In this document: positions 8,428-17,640 of the stretch, piece after piece
How positions within the stretch are numbered: position 1 is the first letter of the stretch
Layout: every line of letters starts with the position of its first letter
DNA from: Domibacillus sp. PGB-M46
GTDB lineage: Bacteria; Bacillota; Bacilli; Bacillales; Domibacillaceae
Length of the DNA stretch: 64,000 nt
NCBI RefSeq assembly: GCF_022668875.1
Contig: NZ_JAKGCR010000015.1
Coordinates: forward strand, 24,206-88,205
Direction: 5' to 3'
The notes under the pieces: model-generated
Seen by the model: only the letters and a program-made list of their open reading frames with translations
What the model was told of the DNA's origin: nothing
The model's database searches: none
Position numbers and translations under genes: made by a program

Positions 8428-8862
8428 ATGACGAGCCATAACGCTGCCGCATACTTTAAAAGCATTCATCCAAGGCAGATGATCATGCATACCACTGGAA
8501 AAGATTCCGTCTCTAATATGGATCTTACTGTTATTGCTGATTTAAATAAACGGTATCACCTGCCGGACGAGGTGATTAATGTCCTTATTCAATACATACT
8601 TCTGGCTTCCTTGTCTCTCAGCCACCCGTCGCTTTTTAAAATTGCAATGCATTGGAGCAGATTAAAGGTGGAAACCGCAGAAGAAGCAATGAAGCTCGTT
8701 CAAAAAGAACATACAAAATATAAAACGCTCTGGATGACGGACATTCTTCACTCGAAGAAAAAAACCGTCCTCACGGTGGATATGATCCGCGGGGCGGCTT
8801 CCAGTAATTTAACGGATGAACAGCTTGGCGCTTATATTCGGGAGCTGTTTGCGCGCTCATAA
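8428..8862 (+). CDS. Stand-alone DnaB/DnaD C-terminal (DnaB_2-like) domain protein
   Basis: 144 residues. LPDEVINVLIQYILL and KIAMHWSRLKVETAEEAMKLVQKE match the C-terminal helical module of Gram-positive DnaB/DnaD replication-initiation proteins (about residues 40-100). The N-terminal winged-helix domain of DnaD is absent, and the rest is a basic tail. A longer frame to 8260 exists, but AAAGGAGG sits 7 bases before the ATG at 8428, fixing the start. Role unknown; DNA or primosome contact is a family-based guess. Confidence 0.75.
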   Translation: MTSHNAAAYFKSIHPRQMIMHTTGKDSVSNMDLTVIADLNKRYHLPDEVINVLIQYILLASLSLSHPSLFKIAMHWSRLKVETAEEAMKLVQKEHTKYKTLWMTDILHSKKKTVLTVDMIRGAASSNLTDEQLGAYIRELFARS

Positions 8863-8900
8863 AAAAGCTTCAGCGGCTCGATACCGCTGAAGCTTTTTAG
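8863..8900. terminator. Bidirectional terminator
   Basis: A long perfect stem (AAGCTTCAGCGG with CCGCTGAAGCTT) with A and T runs on its sides separates two convergent genes. Confidence 0.85.
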
Positions 8901-10642
8901 TTTTGGCGATGTCGCCATCCGCCGAGGGAAGAGATATCTCTTCCAGCCGCTGCCGCGCTCGCTTCACATAGGAATCCCTGCGCATGTGTGCCATCTTCGA
9001 GCTTAATAGTGCCAAAACCAAGCGGCGATGGAATAAGGGAAACAAATGACCCTAATTGAGAAATAGGCATTTCCCACAATTCCAGTTCAATAGAGAAGCC
9101 ATTCTCTGTTGTTCGAATGAGGCCCGGCTTTTTCGGCACGGTATCGAGCTCTACAAGCTTATATTCGGAAGCTGTTTTTGCTTCCCGGACAAAAACGGCT
9201 TCATGCTCGAGCATTTGCTTTTCAAGCGGAAATCCCTTCATATGAAGGCCACAGACAGCAACGAGCGTCGTGGATGGTTTTTCAGGCGCGCGGCGGCCGT
9301 GCAAAAACAAGCCGGCGAAGCCCGTAATCAAATGCTCATCTCTTGGTCCTGAAAACAGTGTAATGCCAAACGGCACGTTTTGGGCTGCATCTTCGGCTGG
9401 AATGTTCACAGCGGACAAATCGAGCAAATTGCAGTGATTTGTATAAAGTCCCATTTGACTGTTTGTTTGAATAGGGTTGTTGCGGACTTCTTCGCGTGTC
9501 CACGTACCGCCAGCTGTCGGCATAATCAAAACGGCGTCTTGAAGCTGCTGATGCGCTTTTTGTTTAAACGCCTGAAGCGTATGCATTGCCTTGAAAACGG
9601 AGGCTGCGTCATATTCCGGCTTATCTCCGGATCGTAACACGGCTTCTGTTGCCGGGAATACGGCGCTTTGATGTTCGTTAATAAAAGAGCCCAAATCAGC
9701 CCAGCGCTCTGCTACCCAAGGGCCGTCGTATAATACAGCAGCCGCTTCGGAAAGATAGGTGACATCGATCGGTTCAACAGGCAGACCGAGCGCATGCAGC
9801 TTTTCTAACGTATGCTGCCAGGCTTGTTTATATTGATCTGCAAATGGCCCGTAAAAAACCGGCAATTCGCCTGGTACTAATATTTTTTTCGGAAGGGCCG
9901 ACGCCTGGCGTGTAATCCGTTTCGACCATGGGTCCCGGGCATCAAAGCCGCGGACTGCCTGGTCGACAAGATCCGCATCATCCAAGTTATTGGCGAAAAC
10001 CGTTACACAATCAAGGCTCGCACACGCCGGAACGACGCCTTTGACCGGCCATGCACCCAGGCTCGGCTTGTAGCCGATCAGCCGGTTGAGCCCGGCTGGT
10101 ACGCGTCCAGATCCTGCTGTGTCTGTGCCGAGTGAAAAAGCCGCCTGGCCGCGGGCGACGGATACGGCGGAGCCCGCGCTTGAACCGCCGCTGATTAAAT
10201 CAGGGTTCAGCGCATTGTGCGTTTCGCCATACGGGCTTCTTGTTCCAACGAGTCCGGTCGCAAATTGGTCCAGGTTTGCTTTTCCGACGGGAATGGCACC
10301 GGCGTCTATCAAGCGCCCAACGACGGCTGCATGTTCATCGGGTGTGTAAGCAAATTCTGCACACCCCGCTGTTGTTGCCACACCGGCAAGGTCGATGTTG
10401 TCTTTAATGGCAAATGGAATGCCCCAAAGTGGTGCCTGGGATGGGTCGATAGTCTTTAAGCGTTCTACGTAAGGGCGGATAAAGCTCCAGGACGGCGGTG
10501 TAATCCAAATATTCATGTCCCGGTCAGCCTCAGCCCGCTCGATAATTTGCTCAATGACCATCTCCGGCTTTAAGCTGCCAGATTGGTAGCCCTCTTTTAA
10601 CTCACGAATGGATAACATTTTCGGCAGGTTTATCGTCTGCAT
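8897..10642 (-). CDS. atzF: Allophanate hydrolase
   Basis: 581 residues with two domains: an amidase-signature domain (to about residue 450) with the catalytic Lys in PFAIKDNIDLAG, the cis-Ser in SGGSSAGSAVSVARG and the nucleophile Ser in GTDTAGSGRVPAG, then the allophanate-hydrolase C-terminal domain (CGLHMKGFPLEKQM to the end). It hydrolyses allophanate to ammonia and CO2, the last step of guanidine or urea breakdown here. The frame extends to a TTG at 10678, but AGGTG before the ATG at 10642 decides the start; it overlaps the carboxylase end by 41 bases. Confidence 0.95.
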   Translation of the reverse strand: MQTINLPKMLSIRELKEGYQSGSLKPEMVIEQIIERAEADRDMNIWITPPSWSFIRPYVERLKTIDPSQAPLWGIPFAIKDNIDLAGVATTAGCAEFAYTPDEHAAVVGRLIDAGAIPVGKANLDQFATGLVGTRSPYGETHNALNPDLISGGSSAGSAVSVARGQAAFSLGTDTAGSGRVPAGLNRLIGYKPSLGAWPVKGVVPACASLDCVTVFANNLDDADLVDQAVRGFDARDPWSKRITRQASALPKKILVPGELPVFYGPFADQYKQAWQHTLEKLHALGLPVEPIDVTYLSEAAAVLYDGPWVAERWADLGSFINEHQSAVFPATEAVLRSGDKPEYDAASVFKAMHTLQAFKQKAHQQLQDAVLIMPTAGGTWTREEVRNNPIQTNSQMGLYTNHCNLLDLSAVNIPAEDAAQNVPFGITLFSGPRDEHLITGFAGLFLHGRRAPEKPSTTLVAVCGLHMKGFPLEKQMLEHEAVFVREAKTASEYKLVELDTVPKKPGLIRTTENGFSIELELWEMPISQLGSFVSLIPSPLGFGTIKLEDGTHAQGFLCEASAAAAGRDISSLGGWRHRQN

Positions 10643-13600
10643 CAAAAGCACCTCGCTTTTCTTTTGTAATGGAAACAATCAACTGTCCCGCATGAACTTC
10701 ATCTCCTGGCATTACATAAACAGCCTCGACAAAGCCATCACATGGAGCCGGCTGGGGAAATTCCATTTTCATGCTTTCTTCAATGATGAGCGTATCGCCT
10801 TTTTTCACTTCGTCTCCTGGAGAAACAAGAACCTTCCATACACTTCCAGGCATCGAGCAGCGGACAGCTTCCGCTCCTTCCGGAATGATTTCTTCGGCGG
10901 GCTCTGCTGCTTCATGCTCGGATACATATTCCGCAAGGCCAAGCTCGCGCCAGCTTTCCCGCTCGGCACGGAAAGCAGCCTGCTGTGTTTGGCGGAATTC
11001 CTGAGCGCTTTCTTCAATGGATTCGAGAAAAGCTAAATAGTCGCCAAGTTTAAAGGTGGTTTCCGTAATATCGATTTCAAAACGTCCGCGCAGGAAGTCT
11101 TCACGCATTTCAAGCAGTTCGTCTGCACTAACCGGATAAAATTGAATTTGGTCGAAGAAACGGAGCAGCCATGGCTTGCCAGCCTGGAAGCTTTCGGTTT
11201 CACGAAGCCGGTTCCAAACCTGTACGGTACGGCCGACAAACTGATAGCCTCCCGGTCCTTCCATGCCGTATACACACATGTAGGCACCGCCGATCCCGAC
11301 CGCGTTTTCCGGCGTCCATGTACGCGCCGGATTGTATTTCGTTGTTACAAGCCTGTGGCGCGGGTCAACCGGCGTGGCGACAGGAGCACCGAGATACACA
11401 TCTCCCAGGCCAAGAACAAGATAATTGGCGTCAAACACGATGCGTTTTACGTCTTCGATATCGTTTAACCCGTTGACCCGGCGGATAAATTCAAGATTGC
11501 TCGGGCACCACGGAGCGTCAGGGCGGACGTTTTTCTGATAGCGCTCGATGGCCAGCTGCGTCGCCGGATCGTCCCAGGAAAGGGGAAGACGGACAATGCG
11601 CGATGGCACTTCAATTTCTTCAAGCGGTGGAAGATTTTCATCGATCGCTGCGAGAACTTCGCAAAGCTCCGTGATCGACATTTTGGAAGCATCGATATGA
11701 ACCTGCAAAGAACGGATACCTGGCGTTAAATCAAGAACTGGAATGTCAGGGCGTGCTTGAACGGCTTCCATTAAAGCGTGAACCTGAAAACGAAGCAGAA
11801 GGTCAAGCTCCATCTCCCCGTATTCAACTAGGACGTGTTCGTCGCCTGCCGCCCGGATCGTCATCGGGAAGCTGCCCGTTGCCTGTTCAATGAGAATAGG
11901 ATAATCCGGTTTCAGCTGGGCCGGTTCTTTCGGCAGTGTTGGAAGCGAGGAAACCCCTTCTTGTAACCCAATGGCATTCAGGTGCTGCTCTTGTGCCTGG
12001 CGAAGAGCTTCGGCTTCCTGGAGTGTAAGCAGCCGAAAACGGATGCGGTCGCCGGCATGCAGCTGGCCAATTTTCCAAAATTCCGCGGAAGCCGTTGTGA
12101 CAGGGCAGACAAATCCACCCAGGCTCGGGCCGTCCGGACCAAGTAAAATCGGCATGTCACCTGTTAAATCAAGTGTTCCGATGGCATACGCATTATCATG
12201 GATATTAGATGGATGAAGGCCGGCTTCACCGCCGTCTTCACGTGTCCAGAGCGGAGCAGGCCCAATTAAGCGGACACCGGTGCGTGAGCTGTTAAAGTGA
12301 ACTTCCCAGCTTGTTTCAGTGAGCTGCTCCAAGTACTCCGGCAATAAAAATTCCGTTGTGCAATGAGGGCCAGGGATCACACCAATGATCCATTCTTTTG
12401 TTAGAGCCGGCTGTTTGTCTGCTGCAAGCGCCGCAGGAGAAGGAAGGGAAACAGGATGAACCTGCAAAACATCTCCCGTTCTCAGCGCCCGTCCGCCATG
12501 TCCGCCAAATCCGCCAAGGGTAAACGTTGCAGCGCTGCCGAGGTGAAGCGGCATATCCAATCCGCCTGCTAGGAGGAAATAAGTGCGCATGCCTGTTTCG
12601 GCTTCACCGAACGTCAGGACCTGTCCGCGTTTTGCCTGCACAACCGTATACATAGGCACTGCCTCTTCATCCAGTACCGCCTTCATGTCCGCCCCTGTCA
12701 GGCAAAAAGCAGTATCGCCGCGGAAACGGTAAGACCCGCCGCGAAGAGTCAGTTCAAGACCAGCAGCCCGGTCTTCATTTCCTAAAAGCTTATTGCCGAT
12801 TCGGAACGAAAAAGGATCCATCGGTCCGCACGGAGGAACGCCTACATCCCAGTGGCCAACGCGGCCCGGCCAGTCCTGCACGGTCGTTTGAATGCCGCCA
12901 TCAAGCACTTCAATCGCCTGTTCCGCTGGTGTAAAACCGTCGAGCATACGGGTATGAACGAGACCGCTTCGGCAGTCGTTTTCCTGCAGGAGCGCTTGAA
13001 TGAATTGAAGGTTTGTGGTCACACCGTAAAGGCGCGTTTCACGAAGTGCTGCATGAAGCTTGTCAATGGCTTCTTCGCGCGTATCGGCATGAACAATCAC
13101 TTTTGCAAGCATAGGGTCGTAAAGAGACGTCACGTTCAGCCCATCCCGCACCCATGTTTCAATGCGTACTTGTTCAGGAAAGCGGACCTGGTCGAGCTGG
13201 CCGCCGCTTGGCCGGAAGTCGTTCAAGCAGTCTTCTGCATAAATGCGGGCTTGAATGCTGTGGCCTTTTGGCGTTTCGTACAAGTGGCTGAGCCCGCGTA
13301 ATTCGCCTGCTGCCTCGCGCACCATCCATTCCACTAAATCGATGCCAAGCACTTCCTCCGTTACGCCATGCTCGACTTGAAGCCGGGTGTTTACTTCAAG
13401 AAAATAAAACTGCTCTGCTTCTGGGTCGTATAAAAATTCGACGGTTCCTGCACTCCGGTAGCCGACTTTTTCTGCAAGACGCTTGGCAGAGTCAAGCATT
13501 TGTTTACGGACCACAGAAGAAAGGCAGGGAGCCGGGCTTTCTTCGACGACTTTTTGATTGCGCCGCTGAATCGAGCAGTCCCGCTCGCCAAGCGCGGCTA

Positions 13601-14258
13601 CTTCACCGAATTCATTGCCGAAAATTTGCACTTCCACATGTCGCGCTTTTTGGATGTATTTCTCTAAAAACACACCGCCGTTGTTAAAGTTGGTCTCGGC
13701 CAGACGGCAGACTGAATCAAAGGCGTCGCGAAGCGCGGTTTCATCCCCGCAGACACGCATGCCGATGCCGCCGCCGCCCGCTGTGCTTTTCAGCATAACC
13801 GGATAGCCGATTCGCGCTGCCTCTGACAAAGCTGTTTGAAGATCTGTAATGAGTGCTGTACCGGGAAGAAGCGGGACACCCGCTTTTTCCGCCATTTCAC
13901 GGGCAGAGTGCTTTAAGCCGAACAGCTCCATTTGCTCCGGTGTCGGGCCCATAAACGCAATGCCATTTTCGCGGCAGGCACGGGCAAAATCAGCATTTTC
14001 ACTTAAAAATCCGTATCCGGGGTGAATGGCCTGAGCGCCTGTTTGGATAGCAGTGTTTAAAATAAGCTCGGCATTTAAATAGCTGTCTTTCGCTGCGCCT
14101 TCCCCAATTAAAATCGCTTCGTCTGCTAAATCAACATGCAGGCTGTCCTGATCTGCTTTTGTGTAGACGGCAACAGATGCGATGCCCATTTGTCGAAGGG
14201 TTCGTTCAATGCGGACAGCAATGGCTCCGCGGTTGGCAATTAATACTTTTGTAAACAT
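10602..14258 (-). CDS. Biotin-dependent urea/guanidine carboxylase
   Basis: About 1218 residues. Order: biotin carboxylase ATP-grasp domain (FTKVLIANRGAIAVRI, KSTAGGGGIGMR), KipA/KipI-like carboxyltransferase halves (about 460-1060), and a C-terminal biotinyl domain with the acceptor Lys in EESMKMEF (about residue 1165). In family terms it was called urea carboxylase; enzymes lying with UAAP1/UAAP2 behind a guanidine riboswitch carboxylate guanidine to carboxyguanidine. That assignment follows from context. The second ATG (14258) has AGGAG at the right distance; the first (14264) is only 2 bases from it. Confidence 0.93.
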   Translation of the reverse strand: MFTKVLIANRGAIAVRIERTLRQMGIASVAVYTKADQDSLHVDLADEAILIGEGAAKDSYLNAELILNTAIQTGAQAIHPGYGFLSENADFARACRENGIAFMGPTPEQMELFGLKHSAREMAEKAGVPLLPGTALITDLQTALSEAARIGYPVMLKSTAGGGGIGMRVCGDETALRDAFDSVCRLAETNFNNGGVFLEKYIQKARHVEVQIFGNEFGEVAALGERDCSIQRRNQKVVEESPAPCLSSVVRKQMLDSAKRLAEKVGYRSAGTVEFLYDPEAEQFYFLEVNTRLQVEHGVTEEVLGIDLVEWMVREAAGELRGLSHLYETPKGHSIQARIYAEDCLNDFRPSGGQLDQVRFPEQVRIETWVRDGLNVTSLYDPMLAKVIVHADTREEAIDKLHAALRETRLYGVTTNLQFIQALLQENDCRSGLVHTRMLDGFTPAEQAIEVLDGGIQTTVQDWPGRVGHWDVGVPPCGPMDPFSFRIGNKLLGNEDRAAGLELTLRGGSYRFRGDTAFCLTGADMKAVLDEEAVPMYTVVQAKRGQVLTFGEAETGMRTYFLLAGGLDMPLHLGSAATFTLGGFGGHGGRALRTGDVLQVHPVSLPSPAALAADKQPALTKEWIIGVIPGPHCTTEFLLPEYLEQLTETSWEVHFNSSRTGVRLIGPAPLWTREDGGEAGLHPSNIHDNAYAIGTLDLTGDMPILLGPDGPSLGGFVCPVTTASAEFWKIGQLHAGDRIRFRLLTLQEAEALRQAQEQHLNAIGLQEGVSSLPTLPKEPAQLKPDYPILIEQATGSFPMTIRAAGDEHVLVEYGEMELDLLLRFQVHALMEAVQARPDIPVLDLTPGIRSLQVHIDASKMSITELCEVLAAIDENLPPLEEIEVPSRIVRLPLSWDDPATQLAIERYQKNVRPDAPWCPSNLEFIRRVNGLNDIEDVKRIVFDANYLVLGLGDVYLGAPVATPVDPRHRLVTTKYNPARTWTPENAVGIGGAYMCVYGMEGPGGYQFVGRTVQVWNRLRETESFQAGKPWLLRFFDQIQFYPVSADELLEMREDFLRGRFEIDITETTFKLGDYLAFLESIEESAQEFRQTQQAAFRAERESWRELGLAEYVSEHEAAEPAEEIIPEGAEAVRCSMPGSVWKVLVSPGDEVKKGDTLIIEESMKMEFPQPAPCDGFVEAVYVMPGDEVHAGQLIVSITKEKRGAFDADDKPAENVIHS

Positions 14259-14271
14259 GGTCATCGCTCCT

Positions 14272-14925
14272 TTAGTTTTGATTCCAGATCAGCAGCTGAA
14301 TCGGTGTCGGGTTAAAGGCGTTGCAAGGATTATTTAACTGCGGGCAGTTGCTGATTAGGACAAGTGTCCGGTTCACTGCCTGCATTTCCACATAGTAGCC
14401 GGGAGCCGAAACACCGTCAGCAAAGGTTAAGCCGCCGTCTGGTGTGACCGGTACATTCATGAAAAAGTTGACGTTAGGAGCTAAATCCCGCTTTGTAAAG
14501 CGCGGGTCATTTTTGGAAAGCTGCAGCATAAACGTGTCACGGCAGTTATGCATCGGCAGCGTCTCGTGTGAGTAGCGCACTGTATTGCTTTGTGCCGAGC
14601 AGGCGCCGCCAAGCGTATCATGACTGCCGCACGTATCGGCCACAATTTTCACAAGTTCTTTGCCTGACTCAGATAAAAGAATAGAGCCGGTTGTTAAATA
14701 CACATTGCCCTGGCGCGTAATCGTGTTGACCGCGCTGTAATGATCCGCCGGATTATCAGCATCATAAAACAATGTGTCCGCTGCTTGGTTTCCTTCCAGG
14801 TCGACAATACGAAGTACCTGTCCTGGTTCCAGCGTATACGTCCAGCCATCTCCCGCTGGGATCGTTTTATTGTAAAAAGCATCCTCTGTTTTTCGATCGC
14901 TCATAACATGATGTAATAATGCCAT
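14272..14925 (-). CDS. Urea amidolyase-associated protein UAAP2 (carboxyguanidine deiminase subunit)
   Basis: 217 residues of the DUF1989 fold: VLRIVDLEGNQAADTLFYDAD, VADTCGSHDTLGGACSAQSNTVRYSHE with a Cys/His metal-type cluster, KRDLAPNVNFFMNVPVTPDGG and NCPQLNNPCNAFNPTP. UAAP2 matches this wording closely. With UAAP1 it forms carboxyguanidine deiminase, converting carboxyguanidine to allophanate and ammonia (family knowledge). Its ATG overlaps the UAAP1 stop as TAATG, a translational coupling; AGGAGG lies inside the UAAP1 end. Confidence 0.92.
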   Translation of the reverse strand: MALLHHVMSDRKTEDAFYNKTIPAGDGWTYTLEPGQVLRIVDLEGNQAADTLFYDADNPADHYSAVNTITRQGNVYLTTGSILLSESGKELVKIVADTCGSHDTLGGACSAQSNTVRYSHETLPMHNCRDTFMLQLSKNDPRFTKRDLAPNVNFFMNVPVTPDGGLTFADGVSAPGYYVEMQAVNRTLVLISNCPQLNNPCNAFNPTPIQLLIWNQN

Positions 14926-15653
14926 TATCGAACGCCTCCTTGAGTAAGCATTGTGTGGTCCCATGTATTTTCAAACGCACGCCGGTTTTCCGGGCGGTGA
15001 TTCAAGCAAAGATCGTCTTCCTGCACCGGAGCTGCACCCGTAATGTCGATTTTCACCGGTATAGAAGGATAGACGGGGCTTGGGTCAAGCGGATTTGGCG
15101 TATTAGATAAAATGAGCAGAACATCTAATTCCGTCCGCAGTGTCACAGAGTCGCCTTTTTTAGAATGGCCGGAAACAAAATGCATGCGGCCGTCTTCCGT
15201 GCAGTACACTTTGGAAAACAAATTCACAACAGGGACGAGATCGCGTGTTGTCAGGCCGTTTCGGAACAGTTCAACGGCAAAGTTTTCTTCACCGCTTCGA
15301 TACCAGTCGTTTCGTTTTTCCTGATAGGTTGTTCGTCCGTAGCGCTCGTCGACGATACGGCGTGAGATGTAACCGGAAATCGTATCATGCCAGCCGAGTG
15401 AGTCATCTGTAAGGCTGGCCAGTACGCGCCCGTTATCACTCATCAGCACGTTTCCAGCCGTTAAACGGGCAGTATGCTGGGCTTTTAATGTATCCGGCAT
15501 ATTGTAGCGCTCTGCCGTGTCTATGGCGGAATAAAGAAGAAGAGAGACGTTGGCGCCATCTTCCATCGCCGTAAATGTAATCGATTTGCCGCGGCTGATC
15601 CGGCCGGACCATTTGCCGCCAGCAGGGATATACTTTGTTAACATATCAGTCAT
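14925..15653 (-). CDS. Urea amidolyase-associated protein UAAP1 (carboxyguanidine deiminase subunit)
   Basis: 242 residues of the DUF1989 fold: GANVSLLLYSAIDTAERYNMPDTLKAQHTARL, DDSLGWHDTISGY and YQEKRNDWYRSGEENF, then GHSKKGDSVTLRTELD. It is the partner of UAAP2. The frame is open back to 15854 through the riboswitch, but AAAGGAGG sits 10 bases before the ATG at 15653 and the upstream residues are riboswitch sequence. First gene of the catabolic operon UAAP1-UAAP2-carboxylase-atzF, with no terminator visible inside. Confidence 0.92.
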   Translation of the reverse strand: MTDMLTKYIPAGGKWSGRISRGKSITFTAMEDGANVSLLLYSAIDTAERYNMPDTLKAQHTARLTAGNVLMSDNGRVLASLTDDSLGWHDTISGYISRRIVDERYGRTTYQEKRNDWYRSGEENFAVELFRNGLTTRDLVPVVNLFSKVYCTEDGRMHFVSGHSKKGDSVTLRTELDVLLILSNTPNPLDPSPVYPSIPVKIDITGAAPVQEDDLCLNHRPENRRAFENTWDHTMLTQGGVR

Positions 15654-15708
15654 GTAAAACAGCCTCCTTTTGAATGAACAAAGCGCAGAGCGCTCATATG
15701 GAATCATG

Positions 15709-15845
15709 AAAAAAGGATAAAAGCCCGGGAGATGATCGTCTCCCAGGCTTTTATCCTTCCGTGTATACAGCAGCAGCTGTACGCTCTCTCTCGGACCAGG
15801 CTTTAAAGAGAAACTCTTTAAACGGAACCCTAGACAGCTTTTTGT
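15709..15845 (-). ncRNA. Guanidine-I (ykkC) riboswitch with terminator platform, catabolic operon
   Basis: Read on the minus strand it has the class hallmarks in order: CTAGGGTTCCG, then GGTCCGAGAG, then ACACGGAAGGATAAAAGCC. The 3' part of the aptamer also forms the left arm of a strong terminator (GGATAAAAGCC...GGGAGA against TCTCCCGGGCTTTTATCC, then T6) at about 15709-15758. Ligand binding should therefore prevent termination. It lies 56 bases before UAAP1. Confidence 0.95.
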
Positions 15846-15885
15846 TTCCAACACAGTGTGGAAACCTTTATTGGTTTATGCAACC

Positions 15886-15915
15886 AGTATAACAATCTGA
15901 AAAAACTGAAAACAA
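15886..15915 (-). promoter_or_regulatory. SigA promoter of the guanidine catabolic operon
   Basis: On the minus strand TTGTTT (15915-15910) and TATACT (15891-15886) are 18 bases apart. Transcription would begin just ahead of the riboswitch, so the catabolic operon has its own promoter separate from the permease gene. Confidence 0.65.
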
Positions 15916-15933
15916 CTCTTGTGTCAGATTATC

Positions 15934-17295
15934 TTACATCGTTTTTTGCTGGACAATCGGTTTTGTTTGAACATCCCGCTGCTTGCTTTGAGCGGACAGC
16001 CAGGCTCTTCTAGTGGACCAGTAAATGAAGCCAATGACTAACCAGATTATTCCGTAAGCCAGTGTGTGCTTATTTAAAAGAGTAAGGAGCCAGCCGATAA
16101 ACCCGGCGCCGATCAGTGGGAAAATAAGATACAAAAATGTTTCTTTCGGTGAATGCTTCTTTAGCTTTATATAGTAATGGGCAATAACAGATATATTCAC
16201 GAATGTAAAAGCAGTTAAAGCGCCAAAGCTGACAAACATAACGGCTGTATCCAAATTAATAAAAACAGCGGATAAAGAAACGGCAGCGACAAACAAGATG
16301 TTTGCAACCGGTGTTTGGTATGTCGGATGAAGAGAGGTAAACAGCTTCTCCGGCAGAATCGATTCACGTCCTAAAGCGTACATAAACCGGCTGACACTAG
16401 TGACAGAGGAAACCCCTTGCGTAAACGTAGCGATGATCAATACCATAATAAATAACGAGCTTAAGAGGTTTCCGCCAACAAGCTGTACAAGGCTGTAAGC
16501 GGCATTGTCGGGATTGGTAAACGTAAAGTCAGGATAAGCAACCTGCGTTAAATACGAAATCGCAATGTACATCGCCGCAGCAATAAACACAATGAGGAAG
16601 ATGGCTTTCGGGATCGTTTTATCCGCTTCGATCGTTTCTTCTGACATCGTGGTGACGGCGTCAAATCCGAGAAAGCAAAAGCAGATTAGTGCGGCACCGG
16701 AAAAAACAGCACCCAGTCCAGCATGTTCACCGAAAAACGGTGCAAGCGAAAACAGGGAGCTTGACCCGGTATCGCCAGTGACAATATCTTTTACGATCAA
16801 TAAGCAGAACAACAGGATAAATCCAATTTGTACAAGAACCGAAATACCACTGACGCGTGCAGCGGACTTGATGCCGATAATATTCACGACCGCAAGCACC
16901 ACATTCATCACAATAATCCAGACGAAAACCGGAATGGCTGGAAACTCGGTATTCATAAAAATGCCAAATGTTAAGACCGCAATAATGGGTGAAAAAATAT
17001 AATCCATTAATAGAGCCCAGCCGACTAAAAATCCGGCTTTGGGATGGATTGCTTTTTTCGTATAGGTGTAAGCAGAACCTGAAATCGGATACGCTTTGAC
17101 CATGCGGCTGTAACTGTATGCAGTAAAGAAAATAGCCAGAAAAGCAGCGATATAAGCAGCGGCCATCATCCCGCCTGCCGCTTCAAATGCAACGCCGTAA
17201 ACTGTAAAGAAAATCATCGGTGTCATCCAGGCAAGCCCCATAAATACAACTTGATGCAGCTTCAGTGATTTTAAAAGTGTCGTTTTTTCAGTCAT
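15934..17295 (-). CDS. APC superfamily permease, likely guanidine importer
   Basis: About 453 residues and 12 predicted membrane segments. The N-terminus LHQVVFMGLAWMTPMIFFTVYG with the APC helix-1 pattern, then YSYSRMVKAYPISGSAYTYTKKAI (conserved PxSGSxYxY) and CFLGFDAVTTMSEE in helix 6. APC members import amino acids and amines by cation symport. A guanidine-I riboswitch precedes it and the guanidine-degrading operon follows, so guanidine uptake is inferred. GAGGG is 9 bases before the ATG at 17295; the ATG at 17301 is too close. Confidence 0.88.
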   Translation of the reverse strand: MTEKTTLLKSLKLHQVVFMGLAWMTPMIFFTVYGVAFEAAGGMMAAAYIAAFLAIFFTAYSYSRMVKAYPISGSAYTYTKKAIHPKAGFLVGWALLMDYIFSPIIAVLTFGIFMNTEFPAIPVFVWIIVMNVVLAVVNIIGIKSAARVSGISVLVQIGFILLFCLLIVKDIVTGDTGSSSLFSLAPFFGEHAGLGAVFSGAALICFCFLGFDAVTTMSEETIEADKTIPKAIFLIVFIAAAMYIAISYLTQVAYPDFTFTNPDNAAYSLVQLVGGNLLSSLFIMVLIIATFTQGVSSVTSVSRFMYALGRESILPEKLFTSLHPTYQTPVANILFVAAVSLSAVFINLDTAVMFVSFGALTAFTFVNISVIAHYYIKLKKHSPKETFLYLIFPLIGAGFIGWLLTLLNKHTLAYGIIWLVIGFIYWSTRRAWLSAQSKQRDVQTKPIVQQKTM

Positions 17296-17329
17296 CTTCA
17301 TTCACCCTCTTTTCCGAATATAGCGGAAA

Positions 17330-17457
17330 AATAAAAAGCCCGGGAGAATTTTATGTAAAATTCTCCCGGGCTTTTATCCCTCCGTGTATACAGTACATAC
17401 TGTACGCTCCCTCTCGGACCAGACGTTTTTCAACCGGAACCCTAGGCAGCATCTTTG
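17330..17457 (-). ncRNA. Guanidine-I (ykkC) riboswitch with terminator platform, permease
   Basis: Same class motifs on the minus strand: CTAGGGTTCCGG, TGGTCCGAGAGG, ACACGGAGGGATAAAAGCC. The terminator at about 17331-17376 pairs GCCCGGGAGAATTTTA with its complement across two bases and has a T-rich tail. The sequence is closer to the class consensus than the other copy. It lies about 30 bases before the permease start. Confidence 0.95.
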
Positions 17458-17502
17458 TTCTTGATTGCGATAATAAGAACCCCTATTTGTTTGATAATAC
17501 GG

Positions 17503-17531
17503 AGTATAGAGAGAAAAAAGAGTGTGTTCAA
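17503..17531 (-). promoter_or_regulatory. SigA promoter of the permease transcript
   Basis: Minus-strand TTGAAC (17531-17526) and TATACT (17508-17503) with a 17-base spacer, about 45 bases before the aptamer. Confidence 0.7.
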
Positions 17532-17640
17532 TGAACATGTTAGATTTTATAACAAAATATTTCGAAAACTCTTTTTTGCATTCCCTTTTTTCTTCTTTTC
17601 TTTGTACAATGGTCTGGACACAGAAAGAGGAGGACAAGAA

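Noticed and set aside
10608..14200. Several 60-150 codon plus-strand frames opposite the carboxylase
   Set aside because: They are codon-bias shadows of a long GC-rich gene, without ribosome sites or recognisable sequence.
15653..15854. Longer UAAP1 protein starting at 15854
   Set aside because: The extra 67 residues are translated riboswitch and terminator; a strong ribosome site precedes the ATG at 15653.
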